64,000 nt of DNA from Rallus limicola (taxonomy: Eukaryota > Chordata > Aves > Gruiformes > Rallidae), in contig JAKCOZ010000003.1 of assembly GCA_022605955.1 (NCBI GenBank), positions 46,252,179-46,316,178 of the forward strand, given 5' to 3'. The notes beneath the pieces are model-generated. The model was not told where the DNA came from and did not search any database. It was given only the letters and a program-made list of their open reading frames with translations. Shown piece after piece: positions 12,901-27,900 of this stretch (positions are counted from its first letter, which is position 1; each line of letters begins with the position of its first letter). The position numbers and the translations under genes were made by a program.

Positions 12901-15900
12901 CATTTAAGCACAGTGTTTTACTCTTAGAAGTTTTTTCCCAGTTTGTAAAATGCAATTATTAGAGCAATAAAACAGTTTTAGAATGTATAATGAATAGATT
13001 AAACACAGCCTAATTTGAAAAATACTGAAAATACTGACAATAGGAGAGAGATGAAATTTCTCAAGAGACTGCCTTTTAACCAGGTTGTTAGCTTACTACA
13101 TAAAAATTATATATATAAAATACAATTTTGTGCAACAAGAATCAATATTGATTAGAGACTTTTTGAATCAAACCCTGAGTCATTGAAGCCATTTTAATGA
13201 AAAGTATGTGTCAAACTGATGAACCCAATGTTTCTGCGTCACTGGATTCATTTGGGGTCAAAATCACACAATATTTTCAGACTTCTTTTTCCCTGTTTAA
13301 GTCTTCCAGTTCTTAACCATGTAATATCAAGTGCATGATCCTGCAGATGTTGTTTCCAGGGCATTCAAAATAGCAAACAAGAAATGAAGCCACTTCTAGA
13401 CCTTCATTGCCTTTTCCAGTATAGCTTAAGTAGGGACCTTGAATTGACAAAAATGCAGGAAAGAATACTTTCATTATTCAGCCCTGCTCTGCATTATCCT
13501 CGAAGGCAAACAGGATTGTAAATTACTTTGCCTGATGTTTTATTCCGTATGCCCTGAGCAAGTGGTTAAGTGCACTTTTTAAGCCTTAGTACCAGAAAGC
13601 AGTTTCTATTGCCATTTTAACCCATTACCTGCCTGGAGGAAAATATATAAATGGTTAAAAAATAAAATCCAGCCAAATGGTCTCCTCTCAAAGAAAGATT
13701 CTGGTTAGAAAGATATCACAAAGACCTTACAGATACTCTAAGCATCACAATTCAAAACCTATTGTAGTTCAGCTCAAACCCTGTTATACAACATACTAGA
13801 ATACATACAGCTCAAAATTGCTATTTCTGGTTATCCGCATTTGTCACAAAATAAGGAGGTATAATTCACTGCATAAAGAAACTTTCATAGCTAGCAACAT
13901 TTTTTAACTTTACTTGGAATCAGAAAATATGAAGTTAATGGAAATGTTCGGATGGAAGCAAGAAGAAAAGGTACACAGGAAAGAACACGAGTAAAAGACA
14001 AGTGATTTGTTGTTTTCAAATGGTAGACTTTCAAGGACTTCTCTATTATTTGAGCCTCTACACATAAAATTCCTTTAAAAAAGGCTCTCCACTGATCACT
14101 GGAATCTCATATATAGTGTACAGGTTTTGTTTAAATTGTGGGGTTTTTTCTTTCAATATGCACATGTGTTTCGAGTTCAGAGTAAAATGTCCGTGGACAC
14201 AATGTCCCAGAAGCCATGTATTCCTCTCAAATTATAAAATCTTACATAGATAGTAAAGCAAGTACAAAAGTGATCAAGTTATAAGAATTGTTCAGTAAGG
14301 CATTACGTAAATAAAGGTTTGAAAATACATTGTTAGAGTGTACCCCAGGAAAAAAATGAGTCTAGAATCTGAAACTTGCAGAGCTGGAATACATATCATC
14401 ATATACATTGTGATGCTCTCCCAACACTGAAGGAAAGAAGAGCTTAAAGAAAGCAAGCTGCCTCTTCTGTTAAGCCATATAAAAACATAGCAATAAGCAG
14501 GATTTATGCAGGAATACTGTAGAGGAAGTCAAGTTTGTTTTTGTTGGATGAATGGGCAGAGCAGTTTCAAAAAATTTCAGTTACCTACTCTACTAATAAG
14601 AATCCCACACCAAGTAATTGTTAGTTGCTTTCATAACCAATATGGTTTTTTCCAACATAACTTCAAAACTATATGCAACTATGTTATTTTTCCTCAGAAT
14701 GTGCAAGTCCTTATTCTGTCTTTACCCCATCAAGAAGCATTCCTCTTCATCTCTAGATTAAAGAAAACTTCAGAATTCTCTCATATTCTAGAAGGAACTA
14801 GAGTAATTCTGTAATGAAAACCAAGGATGTTGAAATTCAACAATCAAAAGGAAAAAAACAAAAATCTGCCTTAGTAGGTACTGTAAGATAAAGTTTGGAG
14901 AAAAATCACACCAGAACTACAAGATACCCATCACCCAGAAAGCAATCACTACGGGGTACAATGTACCATCGTAAATTGTTTTTCTAAAATGAAAAAGGCA
15001 GAAACCAATTTGGAGACTACTGCAGCTTGTTTATATGAGGAAATGCATAAATGTAGAACACCATCAAGACACTCTGAGTAAGAGCTAATTCTTGCTAGGT
15101 TGATTTACATTCATTCATTGCTAAAATGAATTAAGATAAATGAAGAGAGGCACAGCATACTTTGGATGTAAACAAAAGTGCCTCATGTTAATCCAGTTTA
15201 ATCAATGCAGTCTAACCAATCCACTTTAAAAGTTAAATCAGATTAAATCTGCAAGTATTTGCACTTAGACAAATTCTGGAGCATTGGTGTTTTGCAAGAG
15301 ATTTTCTAAGAGAGTAGACTACATATCTATATGACACATATTTCATGAGAGCATATTCTAAAAGCTTTTGAAAAAGCCCCTCTACAACATCTTTGAAAAT
15401 GTCGTTATTTACAGGGTAGGAAAGCAGTGTCATAAATAAAAAAGAACTAGATAATAGAAAAGACAAACAAAAACAGTTACAAGGGAAGGCAATGACTAGA
15501 TGTCCCACAGGGACCTACCCAAGTAACCTAGAAGAGGGCTATCTAGTGAGGAGACAGTCTGCTGACACAGTATTATTCAAGGCAATATAAACTAAAACAG
15601 AGCCTGAACAGTTGGATGACTAACCAGTGATACTTAAAAATTGCGGAGACGTGATGCAGCTGACCTTCAAACATTAAAAACAGGACTTGGGAAAAAAAAA
15701 AAAGCCACACATACTGATGAACCCCAAATTATTTCTAGGGAATAGTATCTTTGAATCATTAATATTTTCAGAGAATTGCAGAATTAAGTCCATGTTCTGC
15801 AAAAGTCAAATGGCAGACAGCCCCAAGAACATGAGATAAAAATTACAAACCAACTTATGTTGGTTACATCATTACACAAAATTTCTCCTTCATACTCCAA

Positions 15901-18900
15901 CTGCTGTGTGCACTTCTGGCCACTCCACTTCAAAACCCACACAATTATCAGAAAAGTAGAAGAGAAGAAGGAAAAGCTGATCAGAGATATGGAATATGAG
16001 TAGAGATTAGAGTTTTTAGATTAGTAATCATGTTGATACGAGTAGCAAACTCAAGCTTCCAGTCAGTGGCTGAGAAGGTACATTGCAGGAGCATCATGAT
16101 GAATTTGCTCTTTTGGTACTATTTGGTACTACTGAAGATGAGACTATTAAGAGGACTTTTGGACTCAACCAGCATCATCCATCTTTAAAAGGCCTTTCAC
16201 ATATGCCTATTTTTAGAACTCCCATCATTTTAAAACTACACAGTTGAGCCTATATCAGACTGAACAACTAGCACAAACTAGCATTCCTTAGATTTCTGGC
16301 CCTCAATTTACCAATTCATTAAACTGTAAAGGACAACAGTGTTATTTACACATTATTAGCTAAATAGAAAGTTTAAAGAATTTCAATTATTGTTTTATTT
16401 AATATCTTCAGAATGCCATCAGATACGCATTTCTCAGTTTCAACTTTTCAAGTGTGTGGAGGAAAGGAGCTGGAATAAAGCTCGATTAAGCTGTACTATG
16501 CACAAGTACTTAAATATCAGACAAAGCAGATCTCCTAGATCTTTGCTTGGGCACCCATGAAATGGAAGTTCAGTGTAGAAGTGATAATAGACAAAAGCAA
16601 AGGAAGAAAAAGAAACACTCCTTTCAGATATGTAGGAAACAATCAATTAAAGAGCAAACTCAAATGGATGGAGTCCAATGCGTTACTGGATTGAGTCCTA
16701 ACCTTTAACTGTAAATGAAATTCAGTTGTCTACAGAAGCTGAGTACTACTAAATTGAACTTCCTAGTATTTTTACTTTTTGTCAGATACATTTAGCTTAC
16801 TATACATCCCATCACTTTCTAAATGGCTTCCCTACATGACAATGAAGACAAGAAGGAAGACAAGATGAAGACCAGAATTACTTAATTTCAGAATAGATGA
16901 CCTGAAAGAAACATTGCTATGAAAGATTTATAGGCACCTTATCATTGAAAATCACAATTTCAGGCTATCAAAAGTTAAATTTATAATAACCTGGATGAAA
17001 TAAATTCAGGCACCAACCCAAAAATGTGTTCCATCCAGTTTACACGGTTGTTTGTTTATTTTACTGGCTAGGTCTTCATCACTCTAGCTAAATTAAATCA
17101 TGACAGAACAATGAAAATAACTTTTATTACCTTAAGTACTTTTTCCACTTAGTTGAACTTAATTCTGTTCATGCTTGCAATTGTTTTTTATATTGTACTG
17201 AATTAATTTCAACTCTAAGGACCAAAAAATTTCTTTGGCCACACTCCCCCATTCTCCAATTATTTTCAAGTTAATTAAAGACCATATCATTCGGCTGCTT
17301 CTCCTGTGTCCAAATGCAAGAGTCCTTTAAAAACACTGGTATGCTTTTTTGTACAGGAACAGGGTAGGTCCATCAGTTTCAATCATAATAGTAAAATGAG
17401 CTCAGAAATCCTTTCCACAAAAGAAAAGGTTAGGGGGGAAAAAAAAAATCTGCATAAATGTATGTGCAGAAAGATAGGTGTGTGTGTATGTATATTGCAT
17501 GTCAATGTAATAAGCCTCAGGAACCCTTGCTTTGTGCGTTTACGTCATAGCAGACGAAACCCTAGGTAACTGTGTTATGTTACTCACAACCTCCCTTGAC
17601 ATAGTAAGATCAACATTCAAAATACATGTACAGATATCAGGAATAACAATAATGCTTTATTAAATGTTGACATTTCAAACTCAGATCCTCAGTAACTATA
17701 AAATCCAAATATCACCTTCCCAAACATGTGAGAATACACTTATGCTTTTCAGAAGTACCTGAAGGGCTTGGGTAGATTGGAATAGATGACCTCTAAGGGT
17801 CGCTTCAACCCAAACAATTTTGTGATTCTGTACAAGAAATATATCCATTTTCAAACATAATAGGTACAAGCTATTTCAGGCTAATGATGAGCTTCTTTCA
17901 AATTTACTCTTTAATCCAAAGTTCTACACATGCTGAGGAAGATAAACTTCCAGAAGTTATTATTTTAAAATTTTGTATGAAAATGTAAAACAAAATGTAC
18001 AATAATCATGTTGGAGAGCCTCCAGCATCAATATCACTGCTTCCTTCTTGGATAAGAATCATAATTCAGATTCAGTTTCTGATTTTTAGTTTATTCCCAT
18101 GACTCTGTTCCAGAGACTTGTCTACTACTACTTACCATTTTCTGGTATTTTGTACAACCTCATTATTTGAGAGCATGAGTATGTCAAACTCAAGTGCTGC
18201 ACATTTTTTTTTTTCTCCACAATTTAACTTCTAAAAGGATTTTCTTATTCAGAAAAATTCTCTCAGAAGCATTAATTGTATACATGAGCTACAAAACTCT
18301 TTTGAGTGTTAAACAAAGTACTTTGGAAAAAATATTTTATCTTGTACAGTATGGGGAACGAAGGTGACAAACTCCTTTGGTAAAGTACCAGAACATGCGT
18401 ACAGTAAGATTATACACAATTCATGAGACTAATTATAAAAATATTGCACAAATTTTCTGAAAACAGAGCTGATTATTATAATATAGGTAAGACTTATTTG
18501 ATATGTAATTAGCAGCTGTATCTTATAACCTCTTTTGATTCTATGTATGAGCAATCCAATAGAATTATGTATTTTTTACATCACTTAAAATGTGTGATCA
18601 TCATCTCTTAGTGTCAGTAAGCATGAACTGAGAAGACCAGATTTCCTTTTTTTAAAATAAATTCCAAACTCTGCCAAACTCAACTATGGAAAACAGGTGT
18701 TTCACTGATTTAGAAACTATTTACTGCTCCATCATCAATGAAGGTGTAATTATATGAAACTTAATAATCCTATTTATAGCATCCACAGAAAAATAACTAT
18801 TGACGGATCAAATTCTGTCATCTTTGGGGTATGATGCAATAGGTAGCTGTTGGTCTTCAGCCCTACACTATAATATAAAACAGACCATTAAATGTTTTTT

Positions 18901-21900
18901 CAGTAACTAGGTCTGTAAGGAGAAGTTGGGAAGCAAATATTGATGTACCTAAATATCAATTTAATCTAAGGACAGATAATAGGCAAAAACGGAAATTTCA
19001 CTGTTAAATGTCACAGAAGCTTTAATACCCAGAAGATAAAAATGCAACTTCAAGGAACACTGCAATCTGTGGTCAGATGATTTGGGAGTAGGGAAAAGAT
19101 GTAGATTTTTTTAAGGTCAGCCCAGTAAAACAGGCTGAAAATCCTCTGGTTAAGTGCCACTTTGCCTTTATTTTCATTTTAACCTACCCACTCCACATTC
19201 TAAACCTGCTGTTTACTTTGGCCTAATGGTACTACAAATATTCAACACTCCAGGTACCTCTTTCAAAATAGCCCCTCGGATCTAAGACAAAAATTGATAC
19301 CATCTGATAGCTTCTATTTCCTCTTCCTTAAGACCATGAAAAATGGTATTTTAGTGCAAAAAAAACCCCAAAACCCACCCCAAGACCAAAGTTGCATTTA
19401 TGTAATAAATCTATTACTGTTTATGACCTAAGTTCAAAGGAGGTGGCATGATTTTTATCAGTGAACAAGGAAAATTATAGTCACTGTGCACAAATACTTA
19501 CTGTAATATTATCCAAGAGTTTGGCCATATGCTTAATAATTTCACCATGGTGTGCTGGCTGGGTTTGCAGTAGTTTCTTAATGACAACAACGCTTTCAGC
19601 AACCACAATTTCTGTTCAAGACAAAACAAATTATTAATTTTAAAAGCATTTATGCAGGAGAAAAAGCCATAAATAATTGATTGTAAAAGATGTTATCAGC
19701 TTTCAAAATATGCTTTGCAGAACTGAATGTTATTTACTTGGTAACAAAGATGTAAACCACTCTACTAAGTAATACAAGTTCAGCTTCCAGAATCAAGTTA
19801 TAAGCAGCAAAAAGGACAGAGAAGCACTCTAATTTAAAAATATCATTCTATTACCTACTTCTTTTGAAACTGCCTTTTAGTAAAGCCACACTTCAGTTTT
19901 CCATTTCCAATTGAGAAACAGCATGAAAAACATCTGGTTTTCACTGAAATTATGGATATTAGTAAGTAATTTTTGTCTACATTAAAAAAACAAACACTTG
20001 CTAAATCTTCAAAGAAATATACATCCCTAAAAGTACCAGCTCCATCGTAAACAAGAGAAATCTGCACTTTAGTCTCTCCCAGGTCTGTAACCTGATCTCT
20101 AGTAGACTCAAATTAAGCTTCTAAATAGCAAGCTGTTGTAAGATTTATGCCAAAGTCATGCATTGGAGTGCTTAACTGCTGTAGCAAGTAACATTCACAG
20201 CCTGATCAACTTGTATGAAATGTACGATTTTTGAAGCTGAGAAAAACCCACTAGTGTAGAGGTAAGCTTCTATGCAAGGGTAAACTCATGCTGGAAGGAA
20301 AGATGAAGAAAAGTCAAACACGGTCAAAGCTGAAACCAAAACTAAGACCTCTGCATTAATTCAATGCAATTGTAATTTACATTTATATATAATGAAAGCT
20401 TTCATTTTTATTATAATGAAGCAACTATTGTTACTTCTATCAATGTTTAAAAAAAAGACTAACTACCTTTTGTTAAACATCACAGAGGTATTCCTACATT
20501 TCAAGAGGTAATCTGACACAGGGACCATGTATTAAGGAATGAAGCAAGCTGAAGTTTCAAAAGGAAAATATGTGAACAAGATCTCTATTTTAAAAATAAT
20601 TTATTTTAGAATAGAAACTTCTTCCTGGAGAAAGGGTCTTCAAAAGCTCTAACTATATATCATTATGACATAAGCCCCTGAAATGCTTAAATTTTAGCTT
20701 GTAGCTTTTTGTGTCATCCTTTGTTTGATGTGACATCAGTTATTTTTCTAGACTAATTTCCTGAAGCAAGGTTAATGTCTACTTCACATATGTCAAAGTC
20801 TTCCACAATCTTACACACCAATTTAATTTAGATTGTGCTTTACCAGATATTAAAATAAGAACATGATTCCCAGAATTTTAAAGTTACAATCTGGAATATA
20901 GAGTGGGGGGACATTATAATGACAACCTTCGCCACTGAGTGCTCTATGGTATTACTTAAAGAGAATGTTTAAGCAAAAGAAAACTGAATGAAAAAAACAA
21001 GTGGACATTAAGTCATTATTAAAAACACCTGTTGAGAATGTTGAACTGATAATGATAAAAATGAAGTGTGATAGATGGAAGTGTAAGCAAAGGAACTACT
21101 TTAATGTAAGCTGTGGGAGCAGAATTGTAAGCAACTAAATGTGTATGGTTCCTTTTATATGAGTCTAGATACCAAAAATAGAAGGTACAAACAAAAGTAA
21201 AATGAATTTGTGTTAGAAGGACTGACATATTCAGAAAAAAGGAGAGGCTTTCCAAGCATTCTTTGTACAGATGAAGAATCCCAAAACAGCATGAAATAAA
21301 AGACACAAACTTAGGTTCAAAGGCAAAAACAAAACAAAACCAAACCCCAAAACACAAAAGGAGGATATAAAATTGACATCCTGAACAGGCAGTAAAATTG
21401 TCAAATGTAAGTGCTAGTATTATCAAAGATGAACAGCATCCAAGGCAATGAGAAATGAAAACAAGGATTTAAAAAGTGTATGAATTATACCCATGCATAA
21501 AAAGTAAATAAAATTCTTAAAATAAGGACAAAGTATAGGCTTTACCTATAAAGGAGACTACATGAGGTTACAGCAACTTCAGTTTTCACAAATCATCGTA
21601 AAAATCTTAGTATAAAGTTCAGTTCTAGCTTTCTTCAAACAATTTAGATGCATTATGCAAATTACTAATCTGAGTAGGAAAAACCTCTGAAGCCCCTGGA
21701 GCAGAACATCTCAAAAACATAAAATATATTCAGTCATACAATGTTCCATTTTCCAAATAATTATATATATATATATATTTTTTTTTTTTAATATATATAT
21801 ATAAAAACAATTTGTTGTTGGGGTTTATATGTATATCTCACTTAAATATATGTATTAAATATATATATTTATATAGAACCCCTCCCAACAATTTAGTGTA

Positions 21901-24900
21901 CAGTAACTTGTGGGGCCTGAATTACAGACATTTTTTGTAATTGAGGATTTGGCTAGATTATAACAGAAGACCTGTATTATCAGAGAACATTCAAAGGCTG
22001 CATTCTGAAGTAGTACATTTGGTACCATTGATGTTGAGTCAAATTTTCTTCTACTTACATTAACTGATACTTGCAGAAACTGAAACACTCAATTGAAGAC
22101 TAATTCATCCACAGACTCTAATTTGCGTAATCACTATTTCTAAATGCAGAAAAACTGCATCAAGTGTTTTTTTTGAAAGAATATACCAACTGACTCTCAT
22201 AATAAGGGCATACAAATGATTAAGTGCATGCCTCAGCAGTTTGCAGAGGACACCAAACTGAGTGGTGCAACTGACATATCTGAGGGACATGAAACTGACC
22301 AGGGGGACCTGAACATGGTCAAGAAGTGGGTCCATGTGAACCTCACGAGGTTCAATAAGGCCAAGTACAAGGTCCAGCACATGGGTCAGGGCCATACCTC
22401 ACTATTAATACAGGCTGGGAGGATGAAGGGATTGAGAGCAGTGCTGCTAAGATGGACTTGGAGGACCTGGTGGGTGAGAAGCTCAACACAACCCAGCAAT
22501 GTGTGCTTGCAGCCCAGAAAGCCAACTGTATCCTGAGCTGCATCAAAAGAAGAGCGATCAGCAGATCAAGGGAGGGGATTCTGCCCCTTCATTCTACTCT
22601 CATGGGACCCCACATGGAGTGCTGGAGGCCTCAGGACAAGAATGACATGGAGCTGTTGGGAGTGAGTCCAGAGGAAGGCCAAAAAGACCATCAGAGGGCT
22701 GGAGTACCTCTCCTATGAGGAAAGGCTGAGAGAGTTGGCCTTGTTAAGTCTGGAGAAGAAAAGGCTCCAGGGAGACATTACTGCACCCTTCCAGTATTTA
22801 AAGAGGGCTTTTAAGAAAGATGGGGACAGACTTTTTAGCAAAGTTTATGGTGAAAAGACAATGGGCAGTGAGTTTAAACTAAAGCAGGACAGATTAAAAT
22901 TAGACTCAAGGAAGAAATCTTTTATGATGAGGGTGGTAAAATGTCCAGATTCTAGGCCAGGTTGGATGGGGGTCTGAGCAGTGTGATCCAATTGAAAACA
23001 TCCCTGCTCACTGCAGGGGGGGTTGGACTAGATGACCTTTAAAGGACCCTTCCAACCCAAATCATTCTACAATTCTATGATTATTTGGGTTATCTGAAGG
23101 TTACACAAACAGTTAAAACTAAAGTTAGAAGGCAAGTACTTGAGCAAAATATCCAGACAAACAATACATTTCTGCCTTTCCCAGCTACCAGAAGTCTAAG
23201 CTTTTACCTGCTTAATTCTTCTACCCTTTTAACGTGAAAGTACCCTGGTATCACATTAATACAGATAAACAGAAGACTACAAGGACCTGGTTTTCTTTTA
23301 TGACATTTTAACAATAATTCCAGTAGATAGGTAGTAATTACCCGATGTACTAACAGTTCTGGCAATTTTACAACTTCCCTGTTCAAATTTGCAGACGTAG
23401 GCAGGACACATCCTATGAATATGCTTATATTCTCTGTTAGCCATAACGTGCAACTTTCAACAGAAAATCAAAGTCTCCCATGTGAAAAAACCCTGCAGAA
23501 TCTCTAGTATATGCAGTACAGACAAAAGAAATTTACCATAATCCCATCTCACACATATATATATGACCTTTATGTCATAGCAGGGCCAGAGGTCAGTTAA
23601 AATTATCACATTCCTTGCTTAAAGGAAATGCATTAATCAAATGCTAAATGTCACATCAAAGCTAAAGTAGCTTTTCCCTTTGTACTTCCTTCAGTTGATG
23701 AGGAAGGAAAACAATTCCCAGACCTCAATGTGGCTTCCAGAAAAAAAGGGAAGTAGAGAATTGTTCTTTGAAGTTTGTTTTGAGTATTTATGAGGGCTTT
23801 GTTTCAAGTCAAATTTCCCCTACTCAGGGATACTGGGGGCTATGGTAAAAAACCCCATTTGAATCACAGAAGCACATACAGAACTAGAAAGGTCAGTAAG
23901 ACACTGAAAGAGCTCTGTGAAGAGTTATCCCAGCTGGACCTGACTACTCCAGAGATTGTTTTATATAAAAACATTCAATCTCTTAGTATCCAAGTTCCAG
24001 AAAGAATAATGACACATATCCTATGCCAGATATTTTGGATGTTGGGTTCTATCTACAGTACAGGCCTTTCCAGAACAAGAAAATAGAATGAGAATGTGGT
24101 TTTGTCACAAGCCTGTTTTTCAGACTTGTGTTTTGATTAGGTAGAATTAATTTGGTCATCTCCACTTTTCCACATTCAAGTGAATTCCCCATAAGAAAAA
24201 AAACAGTACAGAGAAAGCAGAGTCAACTCAACTTTCTGGGAACTCAGAGCCTGCTGGATTTACCAGCTCGGGCTTCACACTATGCAAAGATAACAGAACT
24301 ACTTCCAGGCTTCTAACAATCAAGGAAGAAGTAACACAGCAAAAAGATTGCTTGCACACTCTAAGGGTGAAAGTCAGAGGAAAGCAAGACTCTGAAATCT
24401 TTTATACTAGACATGTTCAATCTCTTTTTTTCCCTTCTTACCATGCCCAAAACCCTTCTATGTTCAGTAAGCTGTGACTATCATTAATTTCCTGCCACCT
24501 GACTTAAAGTATCATGTAAATTATGCCATTCTATTCATTCCTTGAAAGAAGGAATAAAGACACTGCGGCTATGGTAAAGCAATTTGCCAGCTGCCAGGTT
24601 TAAAAGATCCTCAATATATCCTTTGCAGTCTTACAGAACAGTAAGTACAAGAAGATCATTTTATTTGCTAGACAACTACTTAGAAACAGTCAAGAAAACT
24701 AATCTTGTTGAGACAGACCTTTGTATACATGCACATGCATGTGTGTGTGTGTATATTTATGTGTATATATATGGAATTACTTTGAAGAAGTAATAATTGA
24801 GAAGCTATGATAAAAAAAGGCCTTTTCCTCTTACCTTGGTTCCTTCTTAGCAAAAACAAACACAAAGAAAGAAAACCGAAGGATTAAGTAAAAACCTCAG

Positions 24901-27900
24901 TATTCTGAAGTGAAAGGTTATTTAAGATGGAAAAAAAAAAAGGGGGGGGGGGATTTGCACATGCTGAAAGGAGCTTACTGGCCTCAGGGAAAATTGCTAG
25001 TAGAATTAAGCAGAACCAAGAACAAGCTTTGACTTTTGTATTTTCAATATGGTCATAGCTGAATGTAATACTAAAAAGTGCATTGTGCAGACATGGCCTT
25101 GTAACACAACATGGGACAGTATTTTAAACACAGCTGATAACCAGAAAAACATGGACATGAAATCTGTAGCACTAGGAATACATATATTAAAGCTACCAAC
25201 CTATACACTGAGGCCTCTCAGGAATTTATGATATAAGGTGAAGTGGGAGAGAAGGAAGACACATAGTTCATAAACCAAGTAAGAGAAAGCTCTGAGCATA
25301 CTAGTGGGTTACAGAATGAGTATGTGCTGTCAAAGTGGTGTTTCTTAATAAAGGCCTTCTTGGTATTACCATGAAAGATATGTCCAGTAGCTATGCAGAG
25401 GAAATAATGCTGCTTTTCAAAGCTTAGAGTAGATGTCACCTGTGAATGTCTTGAGTTACTCCAGGCCACCCCAAAACCACACTTTTCCTCCATCCTGACA
25501 TTATTATATTTTTATCTAAGTATTTCTTGACTCTATTTAATATTTAACCATATTAATGTAGACTGTACATAATATAATAATCTTCTAACTCTCTTATTGA
25601 CTTCTTTGCAACATTTATTGGTAATTGGTAAGAATATACAGTATTATCAGGTATTGATTTACAGTGCTGCACCTTGTTGTTACTTAGTGACATGCAATTC
25701 CATTTCACTATATAAAAACAGATGGTTAGATCACAAAATCAAGCCAAATTAGGGGCTGTTTACCCTTAAACTATTTAAAATGTTTTTTTTTCCAGTTAGG
25801 TGTTGATGCACTAAAAATAAAACATTCCAGGCTTTCAGCACCCTCTACAGGCAAATTGTTTTGATGCAACTTAACATATAAAACTATTGTCACTGATGAT
25901 AATCACAGCAGGACACTTGAATAATTATGGCATATTGAGAAAAAACAAGAAAACGTGTAATTGCAGGCCACTAGGAATTGATTTACTAACAAAAGAGAAA
26001 GTAAGCATCCAATGACTATGAGAGCCTTTTCAAGTGCTTCAGACAAGAAGCCTCAGAATCACTATTTTTATCCAATCATATAAGATAAATTATTATAGAA
26101 GTCAACTCCTGTATAGTTTTAACATGCTCTTTGTGCTTCTCATTAAGAAAAGGTTTGATTCATTCAGAAAACAAACAGAACATTTAGCTTACCATCCCTG
26201 TTGGACAGCAAACATACGAGCCCGTTAAGGCACGTGTCAGTCACTTCGGTGATGTTAGTTGCGCATCTGCCTATAGCCTGAATTGTAGCTGCAGCAAACT
26301 GTTTATCTTGGCTTCTCACGTAAGTCTAAGGAAACAGGATTTTCATTAGTCAACATGTTTGTTCAACCAAAGACTTACCGTATCATGCTCATAAAACATA
26401 CTTATTCTAGAATAAACTCAACCTAGAAAGCTACTCTGCATATTAGAAGTTACAAATTTTTCACCTCAGTGTCACTTTTAGAAGGCATTTTCTTGATGGC
26501 TTTGGTCACCCATGGTCATGAGAACTTCTGATTTCAAGAAGGCTTGGGGCAGGGGGCAATTACCCAAAAACAGCAATTAGTTTCTGTGCAAGGTTGGAGG
26601 AGTTGATGAGCTCTCTCTTCAGAGAGGCTTCACTTCATTTAACCAGTAGCATCTGTGAAACTATGAATAACCTACCTGCCTGAGAACCAGTACCTTTCAG
26701 AGAAATCCAGCCAGAGAACTGAAGCAATGAAAACAGATGTCATAAGCAAAGAGAAAGAAAGAAGGACAGACACTGTTTCACAATACAGGCAGAACATCTT
26801 GCTGATATATATACAGATATCGGAGAAAATACTGTTTCATCAAATGAATGAAGTGAGGTTTGGCAACAAATGCTAATGGCCAAACACTGATAAAATTAAG
26901 ACCATATCATCTACCGACGTACAGTGTCAGTCAAGGTGGTGGAATTTGTAAGAATTTGGATTGGTTTAATTTTACTCATCACTTTTTTTTTTTTGTGGTA
27001 GCTAGAAGGAGAGTGAGAAACTGAAACTCCTTTCCACATACAAAAAAGCTCCATTATGCATTATGACAGTTTAATTTCCATTCCAAGAACATTTTATCCT
27101 GGGAAAGACTTTAATCTGAAAAATGCAAGATGAAGAATCTAGATGAAACATCCAATAATGGCAAATGGCCGACAGAGTGTTTCATATAGAAAGAATACAC
27201 TTTAGCACAAACCTGGAATTCTCGAAGCAGAGTCGATATGTTGGCTTCATTTGCTAAGTTTGTCAAGATCTCAAGCTACAAAAAAAAAAAAAATTATAAA
27301 CAGTATGACATGTACACTACGTTTAAATTTTATATAAAATACAATACAACTCAAAATACCACTTGAAATTCAATAGAGCATACCAGATTTTAGTATAAAC
27401 CGATAGCAGCATTGCACTCAGGAGGAGTGTTCTCCCTGCAAGTACGCAAGGTTTTCAAAGCAAGACTCTAGGTTTCGGTCATCTGCTGTCTATGAGCTCT
27501 AGCTTTAGTGTTGCACCTAAGGGTGCTGAGGGAGCTGGTGGATGTGACTGCCAAGCTGCTCCCCATCATCTATCTATCAGCAGTCATGGTCAACTGGAGA
27601 GGTACCGGACAACTGGAGACTTGCTAATGTGATGCCCATCTATAAGAAGGGTTGTAAGGAAGATACGGGAAACTACAGGCCTGTTAGCCTGACCTTGGTG
27701 CCATGGAAGATTATGGAGAAAGTAATTCTGAGGATAATCGCAGAGCAAGTACGTAACAACCCGGGAACCAGGCCCAGCCACCATGGGTTCATGAAAGGCA
27801 AGTCCTGCCCGATCAACCTCATCTCCTTCTATGACAAGGTTACCCACCTAGTGGATGAGGGAAAAGCTGTTGACAGTCTGTCTCAACTTCAGCGAAACCT

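Larger units (their letters stand above)
10378..19501 (-). other. AP3B1 intron W9-W10
   Basis: A 9.1 kb AT-rich intron. It holds a short direct duplication near 12593-12623 and a short CR1 3' end at 17757-17832. Open frames such as 14506-14814 (plus) and 21-30-codon pieces lack splice context or homology. Nothing else is recognised. Confidence 0.65.
19612..26192 (-). other. AP3B1 intron W8-W9
   Basis: A 6.6 kb intron with AT microsatellites (21761-21874), a plus-strand CR1 (22237-23081), a TG/TA microsatellite (24737-24773) and an A/G homopolymer pair (24931-24952). The remainder is unrecognised. A 98-codon plus-strand frame at 23790-24086 was considered and not supported as a gene. Confidence 0.75.

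Noticed and set aside
21019..21426. 135-codon minus-strand frame, rich in Phe, Cys and Leu
   Set aside because: Composition is what A-rich plus-strand DNA gives in this frame; no homology.
23790..24086. 98-codon plus-strand frame after a Met
   Set aside because: No recognisable domain, no promoter or splice context, within a repeat-rich intron; most likely chance.
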